From: Pseudomonas sp. Leaf58
GTDB lineage: Bacteria > Pseudomonadota > Gammaproteobacteria > Pseudomonadales > Pseudomonadaceae
NCBI RefSeq assembly: GCF_003627215.1
Contig: NZ_CP032677.1
Span: 512,501-576,500 of the forward strand
DNA length: 64,000 nucleotides
Reading direction: 5' to 3'
The notes beneath the pieces are model-generated. The model made no database searches, was not told the origin of the DNA, and saw nothing but the letters and a program-made list of their open reading frames with translations. The translations under genes and the position numbers were made by a program. How positions within the stretch are numbered: the first letter of the stretch is position 1; each line of letters starts with the position of its first letter. Shown piece after piece: positions 22,632 to 31,947 of the stretch.

Positions 22632-22660
22632 TTGACACTAAATGGGGGCGTCTATAGAAT
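22632..22660 (+). promoter_or_regulatory. Promoter of the S10 operon
   Basis: -35 TTGACA (22632-22637), 17 bases, then -10 TAGAAT (22655-22660), immediately after the str terminator. The leader before rpsJ is only about 55 bases. That is much shorter than the E. coli S10 leader that carries L4-dependent attenuation, so a similar L4 control is unlikely in the same form. Confidence 0.88.
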
Positions 22661-22720
22661 CACGCCTCCTTTTAGCGGGCGTAGTGCGTCCGTTGGGAAC
22701 AGCCTGGAGTCTGAAATCCA

Positions 22721-23032
22721 ATGCAAAATCAGCAAATCCGTATCAGGTTGAAGGCTTTCGACCATCGCCTGATCGACCAATCCACCCAGGAAATCGTGGA
22801 AACCGCGAAACGTACTGGTGCACAAGTGCGTGGTCCAATTCCACTGCCTACCCGCAAAGAGCGTTTCACCGTTCTGGTTTCCCCGCACGTCAACAAAGAC
22901 GCGCGTGACCAGTACGAGATTCGTACTCACAAGCGTGTTCTGGACATCGTCCAGCCAACGGATAAAACCGTTGACGCGCTGATGAAGCTTGATCTGGCGG
23001 CAGGTGTGGAAGTACAGATCAGCCTCGGCTAA
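22721..23032 (+). CDS. rpsJ: 30S ribosomal protein S10
   Basis: S10 is a 30S head protein and also NusE, the partner of NusG and NusB in antitermination. The 103-residue protein begins [19 protein letters not shown] and contains [20 protein letters not shown], both highly conserved. It is the first gene of the S10 operon. Confidence 0.98.
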
Positions 23033-23112
23033 GACTTCGGTCTAGTCGTGTAACGCTCTGAAATGGGCGGCCATAGCGGGTGAAAGCCCCGTACACTCAT
23101 GAGGTTTACAAC

Positions 23113-23748
23113 ATGACTATTGGTGTAATCGGTCGCAAGTGCGGTATGACCCGCATTTTCACCGAAGAAGGTGTCTCCATTCCGGTCACGGTCATTGAGA
23201 TCGAGCCGAATCGCGTCACCCAGTTCAAAACTGAAGAAACCGATGGCTACCGTGCAGTGCAAGTCACTGTCGGCGAGCGTCGTGCTTCGCGTGTGACTGC
23301 CGCTCAGGCAGGCCACTTCGCTAAGGCCAACGTTGCCGCTGGTCGCGGTGTTTGGGAGTTCCGTCTTGAAGAAGGCGATTTCCAGGCTGGCGATCTGATC
23401 AAAGCTGAACTCTTCGCTGCAGGCCAGCTGGTTGACGTTACTGGTCAGTCCAAAGGTAAAGGCTTCGCCGGTACCATCAAGCGCTGGAACTTCCGTGGTC
23501 AGGACAACACCCACGGTAACTCCGTGTCGCACCGTGTTCCTGGTTCCATCGGCCAGTGCCAGACTCCTGGTCGTGTGTTCAAGGGCAAGAAAATGTCCGG
23601 TCACATGGGCGCCGAGCGCGTGACTGTTCAGTCCCTGGAAGTAGTTCGCGTAGACGCTGAACGCAACCTGCTGCTGATCAAGGGTGCCGTTCCTGGCGCT
23701 ACTGGCGGCGACGTGGTTGTACGTCCAGCTGTCAAGGCTCGCGGTTAA
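23113..23748 (+). CDS. rplC: 50S ribosomal protein L3
   Basis: L3 binds near the 3' end of 23S rRNA and starts 50S assembly. The 211-residue protein starts at ATG 23113 ([16 protein letters not shown]); a longer upstream reading is not conserved. The extension that reaches the peptidyl-transferase centre is visible as [17 protein letters not shown] and [20 protein letters not shown], read as separate blocks. Confidence 0.97.
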   Translation: MTIGVIGRKCGMTRIFTEEGVSIPVTVIEIEPNRVTQFKTEETDGYRAVQVTVGERRASRVTAAQAGHFAKANVAAGRGVWEFRLEEGDFQAGDLIKAELFAAGQLVDVTGQSKGKGFAGTIKRWNFRGQDNTHGNSVSHRVPGSIGQCQTPGRVFKGKKMSGHMGAERVTVQSLEVVRVDAERNLLLIKGAVPGATGGDVVVRPAVKARG

Positions 23749-23760
23749 GGGGAAACTGAC

Positions 23761-24363
23761 ATGCAACTTAATGTAAATGACGCTCAGGCGATCGAAGTTT
23801 CCGAACTGACTTTCGGTGGCGAATTCAACGAGACGCTGGTTCACCAAGCAGTCGTGGCCTACATGGCCGGCGGCCGTCAGGGCACCAAGCAGCAAAAGAC
23901 CCGTTCCGACGTGGCTGGTGGCGGTAAGCGCCCATGGCGTCAGAAGGGTACTGGCCGTGCTCGTGCTGGTACCACTCGTGGTCCGATCTGGCGTGGCGGT
24001 GGTGTAACCTTCGCAGCTCGCCCTCAAGATCACTCGCAAAAGCTCAACAAGAAGATGTACCGCGCAGCACTGCGCTCCATCCTCGCTGAGCTCGTGCGTA
24101 GCGACCGTCTGGTCGTGGTTCAGGACTTCGCTGTTGAAGCACCGAAAACCAAAGATCTGCTGAACAAGCTGAACGGCATGGGTCTGAGCGATGTATTGAT
24201 CGTTTCCGACGCTGTTGATCAGAACCTGTACCTGGCTGCTCGTAACCTGCCGCACGTCGACGTACGTGATGTACAAGGTTCCGACCCGGTCAGTCTGATC
24301 GCATACGAGAAAGTGTTGATCACTGTCTCGGCCGTGAAGAAATTCGAGGAGCTGCTGGGATGA
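23761..24363 (+). CDS. rplD: 50S ribosomal protein L4
   Basis: L4 lines the peptide exit tunnel. The 200-residue protein has the tunnel-loop segment [20 protein letters not shown] and [18 protein letters not shown]. In E. coli it represses the S10 operon, though the required leader is not evident here. It ends in an ATGA overlap with rplW. Confidence 0.98.
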
Positions 24364-24659
24364 ACCAGGAACGCGTATTTAAAGTCCTCCTTGGCCCGCA
24401 CGTTTCCGAGAAGGCTACCGTTCTGGCTGAGAAGAAAGGCCAGTTCGTATTCAAGGTTGCTACCGATGCAACCAAGCTGGAAATCAAGAAAGCTGTCGAA
24501 GGCCTGTTCAACGTAAAAGTTGAAAACGTGTCGACTGTTAACGTTCTGGGTAAATCCAAGCGTACCGCACGTGGTCTGGGCAAGCGTAATGACTGGAAGA
24601 AGGCGATCGTCTCCCTTCAGCCAGGCCAAGATCTCGATTTCAGCAGCAGTGCTGAGTAA
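24360..24659 (+). CDS. rplW: 50S ribosomal protein L23
   Basis: L23 sits at the tunnel exit and is the docking site for trigger factor and SRP. The 99-residue protein begins [19 protein letters not shown] and has the core [21 protein letters not shown]. Its start overlaps the rplD stop by four bases, which couples translation. Confidence 0.98.
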
Positions 24660-24673
24660 GGAAGGGGTGCATC

Positions 24674-25498
24674 ATGGCAATCGTTAAATGCAAACCGACT
24701 TCCCCTGGCCGCCGTTTCGTGGTCAAGGTGGTCAACAAGGAGCTGCACAAAGGCGCTCCTCACGCACCGCTGATCGAGAAAAAATCGAAGTCTGGTGGTC
24801 GTAACAACAATGGCCGCATTACCACTCGTCACGTTGGTGGTGGTCATAAGCAGCATTACCGTCTGGTCGACTTCCGTCGCAACGACAAAGATGGCATTCC
24901 AGCCACTGTCGAGCGTATCGAATACGATCCAAACCGTACTGCTCACATCGCCCTGCTGTGCTACGCAGACGGTGAGCGCCGCTACATCATCGCCCCTAAA
25001 GGCGTGAGTGCTGGCGACCAGCTGATCGCAGGTGCCCTGGCCCCAATCAAGGCCGGTAACTCCCTGCAGCTGCGCAACATTCCAGTAGGTAGCACCATTC
25101 ACGGCATCGAACTGAAGCCGGGTAAAGGTGCTCAGATCGCTCGTTCCGCTGGTGCTTCGGCTCAGCTGATCGCCCGCGAAGGTGTCTACGTGACCCTGCG
25201 TCTGCGCTCTGGTGAAATGCGTAAAGTCCTGGCTGAGTGCCGTGCGACCCTGGGCGAAGTCTCGAACTCCGAGCACAGCCTGCGTTCGCTGGGTAAAGCT
25301 GGTGCCAAACGCTGGCGCGGCGTTCGCCCAACCGTTCGTGGTGTTGCCATGAACCCGGTTGACCACCCACATGGTGGTGGTGAAGGTCGTACCTCCGGTG
25401 GTCGTCATCCGGTATCGCCATGGGGCTTCCCAACCAAGGGTGCTAAAACCCGTGGTAATAAGCGTACCGACAACATGATCGTCCGTCGTCGCAAGTAA
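24674..25498 (+). CDS. rplB: 50S ribosomal protein L2
   Basis: L2 is needed for subunit joining and peptidyl-transferase activity. The 274-residue protein contains the C-terminal signature [14 protein letters not shown]; His231 corresponds to the functionally important His229 of E. coli. The N-terminal [13 protein letters not shown] segment is present as [19 protein letters not shown]. Confidence 0.98.
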
Positions 25499-25514
25499 CT
25501 AGAGGGATACGACA

Positions 25515-25790
25515 GTGCCACGTTCTCTGAAAAAAGGTCCTTTTATCGATCTTCACCTGCTGAAGAAGGTCGAAGTGGCGGTGGAGAAGAACGATCGCAA
25601 GCCAGTTAAAACCTGGTCGCGTCGCTCGATGATCCTGCCACAAATGGTCGGTCTGACCATCGCGGTTCACAACGGTCGCCAGCATGTTCCAGTTCTCGTG
25701 AACGAAGACATGGTCGGCCACAAACTGGGCGAGTTCGCCGGTACCCGCACCTATCGCGGGCACGTGGCTGACAAGAAAGCCAAGCGTTAA
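25515..25790 (+). CDS. rpsS: 30S ribosomal protein S19
   Basis: S19 is a 30S head protein next to S13. The 91-residue protein starts at GTG 25515 with GAGGG upstream and begins [20 protein letters not shown]. The conserved C-terminal block [17 protein letters not shown] is intact. Confidence 0.98.
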
Positions 25791-25801
25791 GGGGTAAGGA
25801 A

Positions 25802-26134
25802 ATGGAAGTAGCCGCTAAGTTGTCGGGCGCTCGCATCTCCGCCCAGAAAGCCCGCTTGGTCGCCGACCAGATCCGCGGGAAGAAGGTGGGCGAAGCGCTC
25901 AACCTGTTGGCCTTCAGCAGCAAAAAAGCCGCTGAAATCATGAAGAAAGTCCTCGAGTCGGCCGTAGCCAACGCCGAACACAACGAAGGCGCAGACGTTG
26001 ATGACCTGAAGGTCTCCACCGTTTTCGTCAACGAAGGGCGTTCGCTGAAGCGCATCATGCCACGTGCCAAAGGCCGTGCTGATCGCATCGTCAAGCGGTC
26101 TTGCCATATCACTGTCAAGGTTGCGGACAAGTAA
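25802..26134 (+). CDS. rplV: 50S ribosomal protein L22
   Basis: L22 contributes a beta-hairpin to the exit tunnel, where macrolide-resistance changes arise in other bacteria. The 110-residue protein has [20 protein letters not shown] and the hairpin [20 protein letters not shown], with no deletion. It lies between rpsS and rpsC. Confidence 0.98.
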
Positions 26135-26147
26135 CGGAGTCGATCAG

Positions 26148-26834
26148 ATGGGTCAGAAAGTACATCCCACTGGCATTCGCCTGGGAATCGTCAAGGAGCA
26201 CACCTCCGTCTGGTACGCAGACGGTGCTACTTACGCAGATTACCTGTTGAAGGATCTGAAAACGCGTGAGTACCTCCAAGACAAACTAAAAAGCGCGTCC
26301 GTAAGCCGTATCGATATTCATCGTCCGGCTCAAACTGCACGCATCACCATCCACACCGCTCGTCCAGGTATCGTTATCGGGAAGAAAGGTGAGGATGTCG
26401 AGAAGCTGCGTCAGGACCTGACCAAGCAGATGGGTGTGCCTGTGCACATCAACATCGAAGAGATCCGCAAGCCGGAACTCGACGCTATGCTGGTTGCGCA
26501 GAGCGTAGCTCAGCAGCTGGAGCGCCGCGTAATGTTCCGTCGTGCTATGAAGCGCGCCGTACAGAACGCCATGCGTATTGGTGCCAAGGGCATCAAGATC
26601 CAGGTGAGCGGTCGTCTCGGCGGTGCTGAGATTGCTCGTACCGAGTGGTATCGCGAAGGTCGTGTGCCTCTGCACACCCTGCGTGCCGATATCGACTACA
26701 ACACCTACGAAGCTCACACCACTTACGGTGTGATCGGTGTGAAGGTTTGGATCTTCAAAGGCGAAGTTATTGGTGGTCGCCAAGAAGAACTGAAACCACA
26801 AGCACCAGCGCCTCGTAAAAAAGCTGCTAAGTAA
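26148..26834 (+). CDS. rpsC: 30S ribosomal protein S3
   Basis: S3 surrounds the mRNA entry channel. The 228-residue protein starts at ATG 26148 ([13 protein letters not shown]); the longer upstream frame overlaps rplV and is not conserved. The type II KH domain has the GKKG loop in [17 protein letters not shown], and the C-terminal domain includes [20 protein letters not shown]. Confidence 0.98.
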   Translation: MGQKVHPTGIRLGIVKEHTSVWYADGATYADYLLKDLKTREYLQDKLKSASVSRIDIHRPAQTARITIHTARPGIVIGKKGEDVEKLRQDLTKQMGVPVHINIEEIRKPELDAMLVAQSVAQQLERRVMFRRAMKRAVQNAMRIGAKGIKIQVSGRLGGAEIARTEWYREGRVPLHTLRADIDYNTYEAHTTYGVIGVKVWIFKGEVIGGRQEELKPQAPAPRKKAAK

Positions 26835-26846
26835 GGGGTACGCCAA

Positions 26847-27260
26847 ATGTTGCAACCAAAGCGTACAAAATTCCGCAAGCAGATGACTGGCCACAACCGT
26901 GGTCTGGCACTGCGCGGTAGCAAAGTCAGCTTCGGCGAATTCGCCCTGAAAGCTGTTGCTCGCGGTCGCCTCACCGCTCGCCAGATCGAGTCCGCACGTC
27001 GTGCGCTGACCCGTCACGTAAAGCGTGGCGGTAAGATCTGGATCCGTGTGTTCCCGGACAAGCCGATCTCCAAGAAGCCTCTTGAGGTTCGTATGGGTAA
27101 AGGTAAGGGCTCCGTGGAATACTGGGTTGCCCAGATCCAGCCAGGCAAAGTCCTGTACGAGATCGAGGGTGTTTCTGAAGAGCTGGCGCGCGAAGCTTTC
27201 GCCCTGGCTGCTGCAAAGCTGCCTCTCGCCACCTCCTTTGTTAAGCGGACGGTGATGTGA
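26847..27260 (+). CDS. rplP: 50S ribosomal protein L16
   Basis: L16 helps position the A-site tRNA acceptor end. The 137-residue protein begins [19 protein letters not shown] and has [20 protein letters not shown] and [16 protein letters not shown]. The conserved Arg of the PxRMGxGKG region, an oxygenase target in E. coli, is present. It overlaps rpmC by one base. Confidence 0.98.
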
Positions 27261-27451
27261 TGAAAGCGAATGAACTTCGTGAAAAATCGGCACAGCAACT
27301 GAACGAGCAACTGCTCGGCTTGCTGCGCGACCAGTTCAATCTGCGTATGCAGAAAGCAACTGGCCAGTTGGGGCAGTCGCACCTGCTCTCGCAAGTTAAG
27401 CGTGACATCGCTCGCGTGAAAACTGTGCTCAACCAGCAGGCAGGTAAGTGA
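27260..27451 (+). CDS. rpmC: 50S ribosomal protein L29
   Basis: L29 is a small helical protein beside L23 at the tunnel exit. The 63-residue product begins [22 protein letters not shown] one codon upstream overlaps rplP, but the ATG at 27260 (TGATG junction) is the usual start. The end overlaps a GTG upstream of rpsQ, whose true start is 27454. Confidence 0.96.
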
Positions 27452-27453
27452 TC

Positions 27454-27720
27454 ATGGCTGAAGCTGAAAAAACCGTCCGTACGCTGACTGGCCGTGTCGT
27501 CAGCGACAAAATGGACAAGACCATCACCGTTCTGATCGAGCGTCGCGTAAAGCACCCGATCTACGGTAAATACGTTAAGCGTTCGACTAAGCTGCACGCG
27601 CACGACGAAGCCAACCAGTGCAAGATCGGCGACAAGGTTTCCATCCGTGAAACCCGTCCGCTGGCCAAGACCAAGTCCTGGGCACTGGTTGAAGTCCTCG
27701 AACGCGCTGTTGAAGTCTAA
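27454..27720 (+). CDS. rpsQ: 30S ribosomal protein S17
   Basis: S17 is a primary 16S-binding protein of the 30S body. The 88-residue protein starts at ATG 27454 ([20 protein letters not shown]), preferred over the in-frame GTG two codons upstream. The conserved [17 protein letters not shown] and [13 protein letters not shown] blocks are present. It ends the S10 operon proper. Confidence 0.97.
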   Translation: MAEAEKTVRTLTGRVVSDKMDKTITVLIERRVKHPIYGKYVKRSTKLHAHDEANQCKIGDKVSIRETRPLAKTKSWALVEVLERAVEV

Positions 27721-27743
27721 GGGCTAGGGGTCGGAGAAATTTT

Positions 27744-28112
27744 ATGATTCAGACTCAATCCATGCTCGATGTGGCCGATAACAGCGGCGCTCGTCGCGTC
27801 ATGTGCATCAAGGTACTCGGTGGTTCGCACCGCCGTTACGCTGGCATCGGTGACATCATCAAAGTAACCGTCAAGGAAGCAATTCCGCGCGGTAAGGTCA
27901 AAAAAGGCCAGGTGATGACTGCTGTTGTCGTTCGTACCCGTCACGGTGTACGTCGCGCTGACGGTTCCATCATTCGTTTCGACGGCAACGCTGCTGTTCT
28001 GCTGAACAACAAGCAAGAGCCGATCGGCACTCGCATCTTCGGGCCAGTGACCCGTGAACTTCGTACTGAGAAGTTCATGAAGATCGTCTCGCTCGCCCCT
28101 GAAGTGCTGTAA
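27744..28112 (+). CDS. rplN: 50S ribosomal protein L14
   Basis: L14 contacts the 30S subunit at an intersubunit bridge and is bound by the silencing factor RsfS. The 122-residue protein begins [19 protein letters not shown] and contains [20 protein letters not shown]. It is the first spc-group gene; the 23-base gap from rpsQ suggests that the S10 and spc units are cotranscribed. Confidence 0.98.
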
Positions 28113-28123
28113 GGAGATCCGAC

Positions 28124-28438
28124 ATGCAAAAGATTCGTCGTGACGACGAGATCATCGTGATCGCCGGCAAAGACAAAGGTAAGCGCGGTAAGGTGCTGAA
28201 GGTTCTGGCTGATGACCGTCTGGTTATCGGTGGCGTGAACCTGGTTAAGCGTCATACCAAGCCTAACCCGATGGCGGGCGTTCAGGGCGGTATCGTCGAG
28301 AAAGAAGCGCCTCTGCACGCTTCCAACGTTGCCATCTTCAACGGCGAAACCAACAAGGCTGACCGCGTTGGTTTCAAAGTAGAAGACGGTAAGAAAATTC
28401 GTGTCTTCAAGTCGACCCAAAAAGCGGTTGATGCTTGA
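28124..28438 (+). CDS. rplX: 50S ribosomal protein L24
   Basis: L24 is an early assembly protein with a KOW motif. The 104-residue protein has [20 protein letters not shown], the KOW domain, at residues 7-26. A strong AAGGAG ribosome site precedes the ATG. Confidence 0.98.
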
Positions 28439-28458
28439 ACACTGCTAGGTAGAAGACC

Positions 28459-28998
28459 ATGGCACGACTGAAAGAGATTTACCGGAACGAAATCGCTCCT
28501 AAGCTTAAGGAAGAACTTAAGCTGTCGAACGTGATGGAAGTTCCGCGCGTTACCAAAATCACCCTGAACATGGGTCTGGGCGAAGCGATCGGCGACAAAA
28601 AAGTCATCGAGCACGCTGTAGCTGACCTGGAAAAGATCACCGGTCAAAAGCCGGTCGTGACTTTCGCTCGCAAATCCATCGCTGGCTTCAAAGTCCGCGA
28701 AGGATGGCCGATCGGCGTCAAGGTGACCCTGCGTAGCGACAAGATGTACGAATTCCTGGACCGCCTGCTGGCGATCTCCCTGCCTCGGGTTCGCGACTTC
28801 CGCGGCCTGAATGCCAAGTCCTTCGATGGCCGTGGCAACTACAGCATGGGCGTGAAAGAGCAGATCATCTTCCCGGAAATCGATTACGACAAGATCGATG
28901 CTCTGCGCGGTTTGGACATCACCCTGACCACCACTGCTCGTTCGGACGACGAAGGCCGCGCTCTGCTGCGTGCTTTCAAGTTCCCGTTCCGCAACTGA
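28459..28998 (+). CDS. rplE: 50S ribosomal protein L5
   Basis: L5 binds 5S rRNA in the central protuberance. The 179-residue protein carries [20 protein letters not shown] and the signature [18 protein letters not shown] as [17 protein letters not shown]. In E. coli S8 represses translation at this start; no clear S8 site was recognised in the 20-base gap here. Confidence 0.98.
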   Translation: MARLKEIYRNEIAPKLKEELKLSNVMEVPRVTKITLNMGLGEAIGDKKVIEHAVADLEKITGQKPVVTFARKSIAGFKVREGWPIGVKVTLRSDKMYEFLDRLLAISLPRVRDFRGLNAKSFDGRGNYSMGVKEQIIFPEIDYDKIDALRGLDITLTTTARSDDEGRALLRAFKFPFRN

Positions 28999-29011
28999 TT
29001 GGAGTAGGAAA

Positions 29012-29317
29012 ATGGCCAAGAAGAGCATGAAAAACCGCGAGCTGAAGCGTCAGCTCACGGTAGCCAAGTTCGCTAAGAAGCGTGCTGAGCTGAAAGCGAC
29101 CATCGTCAACGTAAATGCCTCTCCAGAAGAGCGTTTCGCTGCCGTTGTCGCCCTGCAGAAGCAGCCACGTGATGCCAGCGCTGCGCGTCTGCGCAACCGT
29201 TGCCGCCTGACCGGTCGTCCTCACGGTGTATACCGTAAGTTCGGCCTGGGCCGTAACATGCTGCGTCAAGCTGCAATGCGCGGTGACGTACCAGGTCTGG
29301 TCAAGGCCTCCTGGTAA
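29012..29317 (+). CDS. rpsN: 30S ribosomal protein S14 (zinc-independent type)
   Basis: S14 is a 30S head protein. The 101-residue product begins [20 protein letters not shown] and ends [17 protein letters not shown]. It has no CxxC pairs, so it is the long zinc-free form. An earlier in-frame start overlaps rplE and is rejected. A 209-base gap follows, unusual for this operon. Confidence 0.98.
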   Translation: MAKKSMKNRELKRQLTVAKFAKKRAELKATIVNVNASPEERFAAVVALQKQPRDASAARLRNRCRLTGRPHGVYRKFGLGRNMLRQAAMRGDVPGLVKASW

Positions 29318-29380
29318 GCGCTGCCGGTGTGATCCCGGTGGAAGGGGAGCAATCTTCCGACCGCCGGTGACCTCGCCAAC

Positions 29381-29407
29381 AAACAAGCCCCTATATGGGG
29401 CTTGTTT
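29381..29407 (+). terminator. Terminator-like hairpin after rpsN
   Basis: AAACAAGCCCC and GGGGCTTGTTT form an 11-bp perfect stem around TATAT. The 3' arm ends in TTGTTT and is followed by CGTTTCTG, so termination is probably partial. It lies 64 bases after rpsN inside the spc operon. Confidence 0.7.
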
Positions 29408-29430
29408 CGTTTCTGCCTTGTGTCTAGAAT
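29402..29430 (+). promoter_or_regulatory. Candidate internal promoter upstream of rpsH
   Basis: -35-like TTGTTT (29402-29407) overlaps the 3' arm of the hairpin at 29381-29407. A 17-base spacer leads to -10 TAGAAT (29425-29430), the same -10 as the S10 and tRNA promoters in this window. The -35 is imperfect. Confidence 0.5.
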
Positions 29431-29432
29431 GA

Positions 29433-29456
29433 CCGGCTCACCTGAGCCCGGGTTTT
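29433..29456 (+). terminator. Small hairpin with T-run in the rpsH leader
   Basis: GGCTC-ACCT-GAGCC is followed within three bases by TTTTTT. It lies just after the candidate promoter and could attenuate transcription into rpsH. Confidence 0.45.
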
Positions 29457-29526
29457 TTACCCAATCCGCTTAGGTGGTTGTCATAGCCGCAAGGCTAATA
29501 ATTCTTGTATCAGGAGCATCTAGCCC

Positions 29527-29919
29527 ATGAGTATGCAGGACCCGTTAGCGGACATGCTAACTCGCATCCGTAATGCCCAGATGGCTGAAAAGTCCGTCGT
29601 AAGCATGCCTTCGTCTACCCTGAAGGTCGCGGTTGCCAAAGTTCTGAAGGACGAAGGTTACATCGCTGGCTACCAGGTAACTGGTGAGGCCAAGCCTTCC
29701 CTGTCGATCGAACTGAAGTACTTCGAGGGCCGTCCGGTCATCGAGGAACTGAAGCGCTCCAGCCGTCCAGGCCTGCGCCAGTACAAGGCCGTCACTGATC
29801 TGCCGAAAGTTCGTGGCGGTCTGGGCGTGTCTATCGTCTCCACCAACAAAGGTGTGATGACTGATCGCGCTGCGCGCGCTGCCGGTGTCGGCGGCGAAGT
29901 TCTGTGCACAGTGTTCTAA
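29527..29919 (+). CDS. rpsH: 30S ribosomal protein S8
   Basis: S8 is a primary 16S-binding protein and, in E. coli, the spc operon translational repressor. The 130-residue protein begins [18 protein letters not shown] and has the C-terminal signature [20 protein letters not shown]. The first ATG is used, as in E. coli MSMQDP. It sits after a leader with promoter and hairpins, suggesting separate control here. Confidence 0.98.
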   Translation: MSMQDPLADMLTRIRNAQMAEKSVVSMPSSTLKVAVAKVLKDEGYIAGYQVTGEAKPSLSIELKYFEGRPVIEELKRSSRPGLRQYKAVTDLPKVRGGLGVSIVSTNKGVMTDRAARAAGVGGEVLCTVF

Positions 29920-29931
29920 GGGGGGATAGAC

Positions 29932-30465
29932 ATGTCTCGCGTCGCTAAGAACCCCGTTAAGCTGCCATCCGGTGTCGAAGTTAAATTCGCCGGCCAGCAG
30001 CTTTCGGTGAAGGGTGCCAAAGGCACTCTCGAACTGAACGTTCACTCGTCTGTTGAAGTTACCGAAGAGTCTGGTGAGCTGCGTTTCGTCGCTCGCAATG
30101 GTGACCAGCAAGCTCGTGCCATGGCCGGTACTACCCGTGCTCTGGTCAACAACATGGTCCAAGGCGTAAGCCAAGGCTTCGAGCGTAAGCTCCAGCTGGT
30201 CGGTGTTGGTTACAAGGCACAGGCTAAAGGCACCGTCCTGAACCTGGCCCTGGGCTTCTCTCACCCAGTGGACTACGAACTGCCAGCCGGTATCACCGCT
30301 GAAACGCCTAGCCAGACCGACATCCTGATCAAGGGTATCGATAAGCAACTGGTAGGTCAGGTGGCCGCTGAAATCCGCGACTTCCGTCCACCAGAGCCTT
30401 ACAAAGGCAAAGGTGTGCGTTACGCGGACGAAGTAGTCCGTCGTAAAGAAGCCAAGAAGAAGTAG
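29932..30465 (+). CDS. rplF: 50S ribosomal protein L6
   Basis: L6 lies near the sarcin-ricin loop and factor-binding site. The 177-residue protein has two repeated domains and the signature [20 protein letters not shown] at its C-terminus. A GGGGGG-rich ribosome site precedes the ATG. Confidence 0.98.
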   Translation: MSRVAKNPVKLPSGVEVKFAGQQLSVKGAKGTLELNVHSSVEVTEESGELRFVARNGDQQARAMAGTTRALVNNMVQGVSQGFERKLQLVGVGYKAQAKGTVLNLALGFSHPVDYELPAGITAETPSQTDILIKGIDKQLVGQVAAEIRDFRPPEPYKGKGVRYADEVVRRKEAKKK

Positions 30466-30475
30466 GGCCTAGTAA

Positions 30476-30826
30476 ATGACCGACAAAAAAGTTATTCGAC
30501 TGCGTCGCGCTCGCAAAGCACGTCTCAAGATGCACGAACTCGAAGTCGTGCGCCTGTGCGTGTTCCGCTCCTCGCAGCACATCTACGCCCAGGTCATTTC
30601 GGCCGACGGCAGCAAGGTTCTGGCAAGCGCCTCGACCTTGGACAAAGACCTGCGTGATGGCGCCACTGGCAACATCGACGCGGCCACTAAGGTTGGCAAG
30701 CTGGTAGCTGAGCGTGCGAAAGCCGCCGGTGTATCTCAAGTTGCCTTTGACCGTTCCGGCTTCAAGTACCATGGCCGCGTCAAAGCGCTGGCTGATGCTG
30801 CTCGTGAAGGCGGGCTGGAGTTCTAA
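30476..30826 (+). CDS. rplR: 50S ribosomal protein L18
   Basis: L18 binds 5S rRNA with L5. The 116-residue protein has a basic N-terminal tail ([14 protein letters not shown]) and the core [20 protein letters not shown] and [20 protein letters not shown]. It is four bases from rpsE. Confidence 0.98.
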
Positions 30827-30829
30827 GTT

Positions 30830-31330
30830 ATGGCAAATAACGATCAAAAGCGCGACGAAGGCTACATCGAGAAGCTGGTTCAGGTTAACCGCGTTGCCAA
30901 GACCGTAAAAGGCGGCCGTATCTTCACTTTCACCGCGTTGACCGTGGTTGGTGATGGTAAAGGTCGTGTCGGCTTCGGCCGTGGCAAATCGCGCGAAGTA
31001 CCTGCTGCGATCCAGAAAGCCATGGAAGCTGCTCGCCGCAACATGATCCAGGTTGACCTGAAGGGCACCACCCTGCAGTACGCCACCAAGGCCGCCCACG
31101 GCGCCTCGAAGGTTTACATGCAGCCTGCCTCGGAAGGTACCGGTATCATCGCCGGTGGCGCCATGCGTGCTGTCCTGGAAGTTGCTGGTGTTCAGAACGT
31201 CCTGGCCAAGTGCTACGGTTCGACCAACCCAGTGAACGTGGTTTACGCCACCTTCAAGGGTCTGAAAGCCATGCAATCTCCTGAATCCATTGCTGCCAAG
31301 CGCGGCAAGAGCGTTGAGGAGATCTTCTGA
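30830..31330 (+). CDS. rpsE: 30S ribosomal protein S5
   Basis: S5 lies at the mRNA entrance and affects decoding accuracy and spectinomycin sensitivity. The 166-residue protein has the double-stranded RNA-binding-like domain with [20 protein letters not shown] and [19 protein letters not shown]. No change in the spectinomycin loop is evident. Confidence 0.98.
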   Translation: MANNDQKRDEGYIEKLVQVNRVAKTVKGGRIFTFTALTVVGDGKGRVGFGRGKSREVPAAIQKAMEAARRNMIQVDLKGTTLQYATKAAHGASKVYMQPASEGTGIIAGGAMRAVLEVAGVQNVLAKCYGSTNPVNVVYATFKGLKAMQSPESIAAKRGKSVEEIF

Positions 31331-31332
31331 TC

Positions 31333-31509
31333 ATGGCAACCGTAAAAGTAACGCTGATCAAGAGCGTCTCGGGCCGTCTGCCTAACCACAAACTGTGTGT
31401 TAAGGGCCTGGGTCTGCGTCGCATCGGTCACACTGTAGAAGTCCAGGATACTCCCGAGAATCGCGGGATGATCAACAAGGCTTACTACATGCTGCGCGTC
31501 GAGGGTTAA
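31333..31509 (+). CDS. rpmD: 50S ribosomal protein L30
   Basis: This 58-residue gene is easy to miss by length. It begins ATG GCA ACC GTA ([19 protein letters not shown]) and contains [17 protein letters not shown]. It ends YYMLRVEG before TAA. It lies between rpsE and rplO with GAGGAG upstream, the normal spc order. Confidence 0.97.
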   Translation: MATVKVTLIKSVSGRLPNHKLCVKGLGLRRIGHTVEVQDTPENRGMINKAYYMLRVEG

Positions 31510-31512
31510 TCG

Positions 31513-31947
31513 ATGAAACTCAATGATCTGAGTCCAGCGCCGGGTTCCCGTCGCGAAAAGCATCGTCCGGGTCGTGGTATCGGTAGCGGTCTGGGTAAGA
31601 CTGGCGGCCGTGGTCACAAAGGTCAGACCTCCCGTTCGGGTGGTTCGATCGCTCCGGGCTTCGAAGGCGGTCAACAGCCGCTGCACCGTCGTCTGCCGAA
31701 GTTCGGCTTCGTTTCCCTGAAAGCCATGGATCGCGCCGAAGTGCGTCTGTCCGAGCTGGCCAAAGTGGAAGGCGACGTGATCTCCGTGCAGTCCCTGAAG
31801 GATGCCAACGTGATCAACCAGCACATTCAGCGTGTGAAAATCATGCTGTCTGGCGAAGTTACTCGCGCAGTCACCATCAAGGGCATCGCAGCCACCAAGG
31901 GTGCGCGTGCGGCTATCGAAGCAGCTGGCGGCAAATTCGAGGAATAA
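31513..31947 (+). CDS. rplO: 50S ribosomal protein L15
   Basis: L15 is a late-assembly protein. The 144-residue product has the long glycine-rich basic N-terminal tail ([20 protein letters not shown]) and the globular domain starting [11 protein letters not shown]. Its stop codon directly abuts the secY ATG. Confidence 0.98.
   Translation: MKLNDLSPAPGSRREKHRPGRGIGSGLGKTGGRGHKGQTSRSGGSIAPGFEGGQQPLHRRLPKFGFVSLKAMDRAEVRLSELAKVEGDVISVQSLKDANVINQHIQRVKIMLSGEVTRAVTIKGIAATKGARAAIEAAGGKFEE

Noticed and set aside
22661-22720. E. coli-type S10 leader with L4-dependent attenuator
   Set aside because: The leader is only about 55 bases and lacks the long set of hairpins needed.
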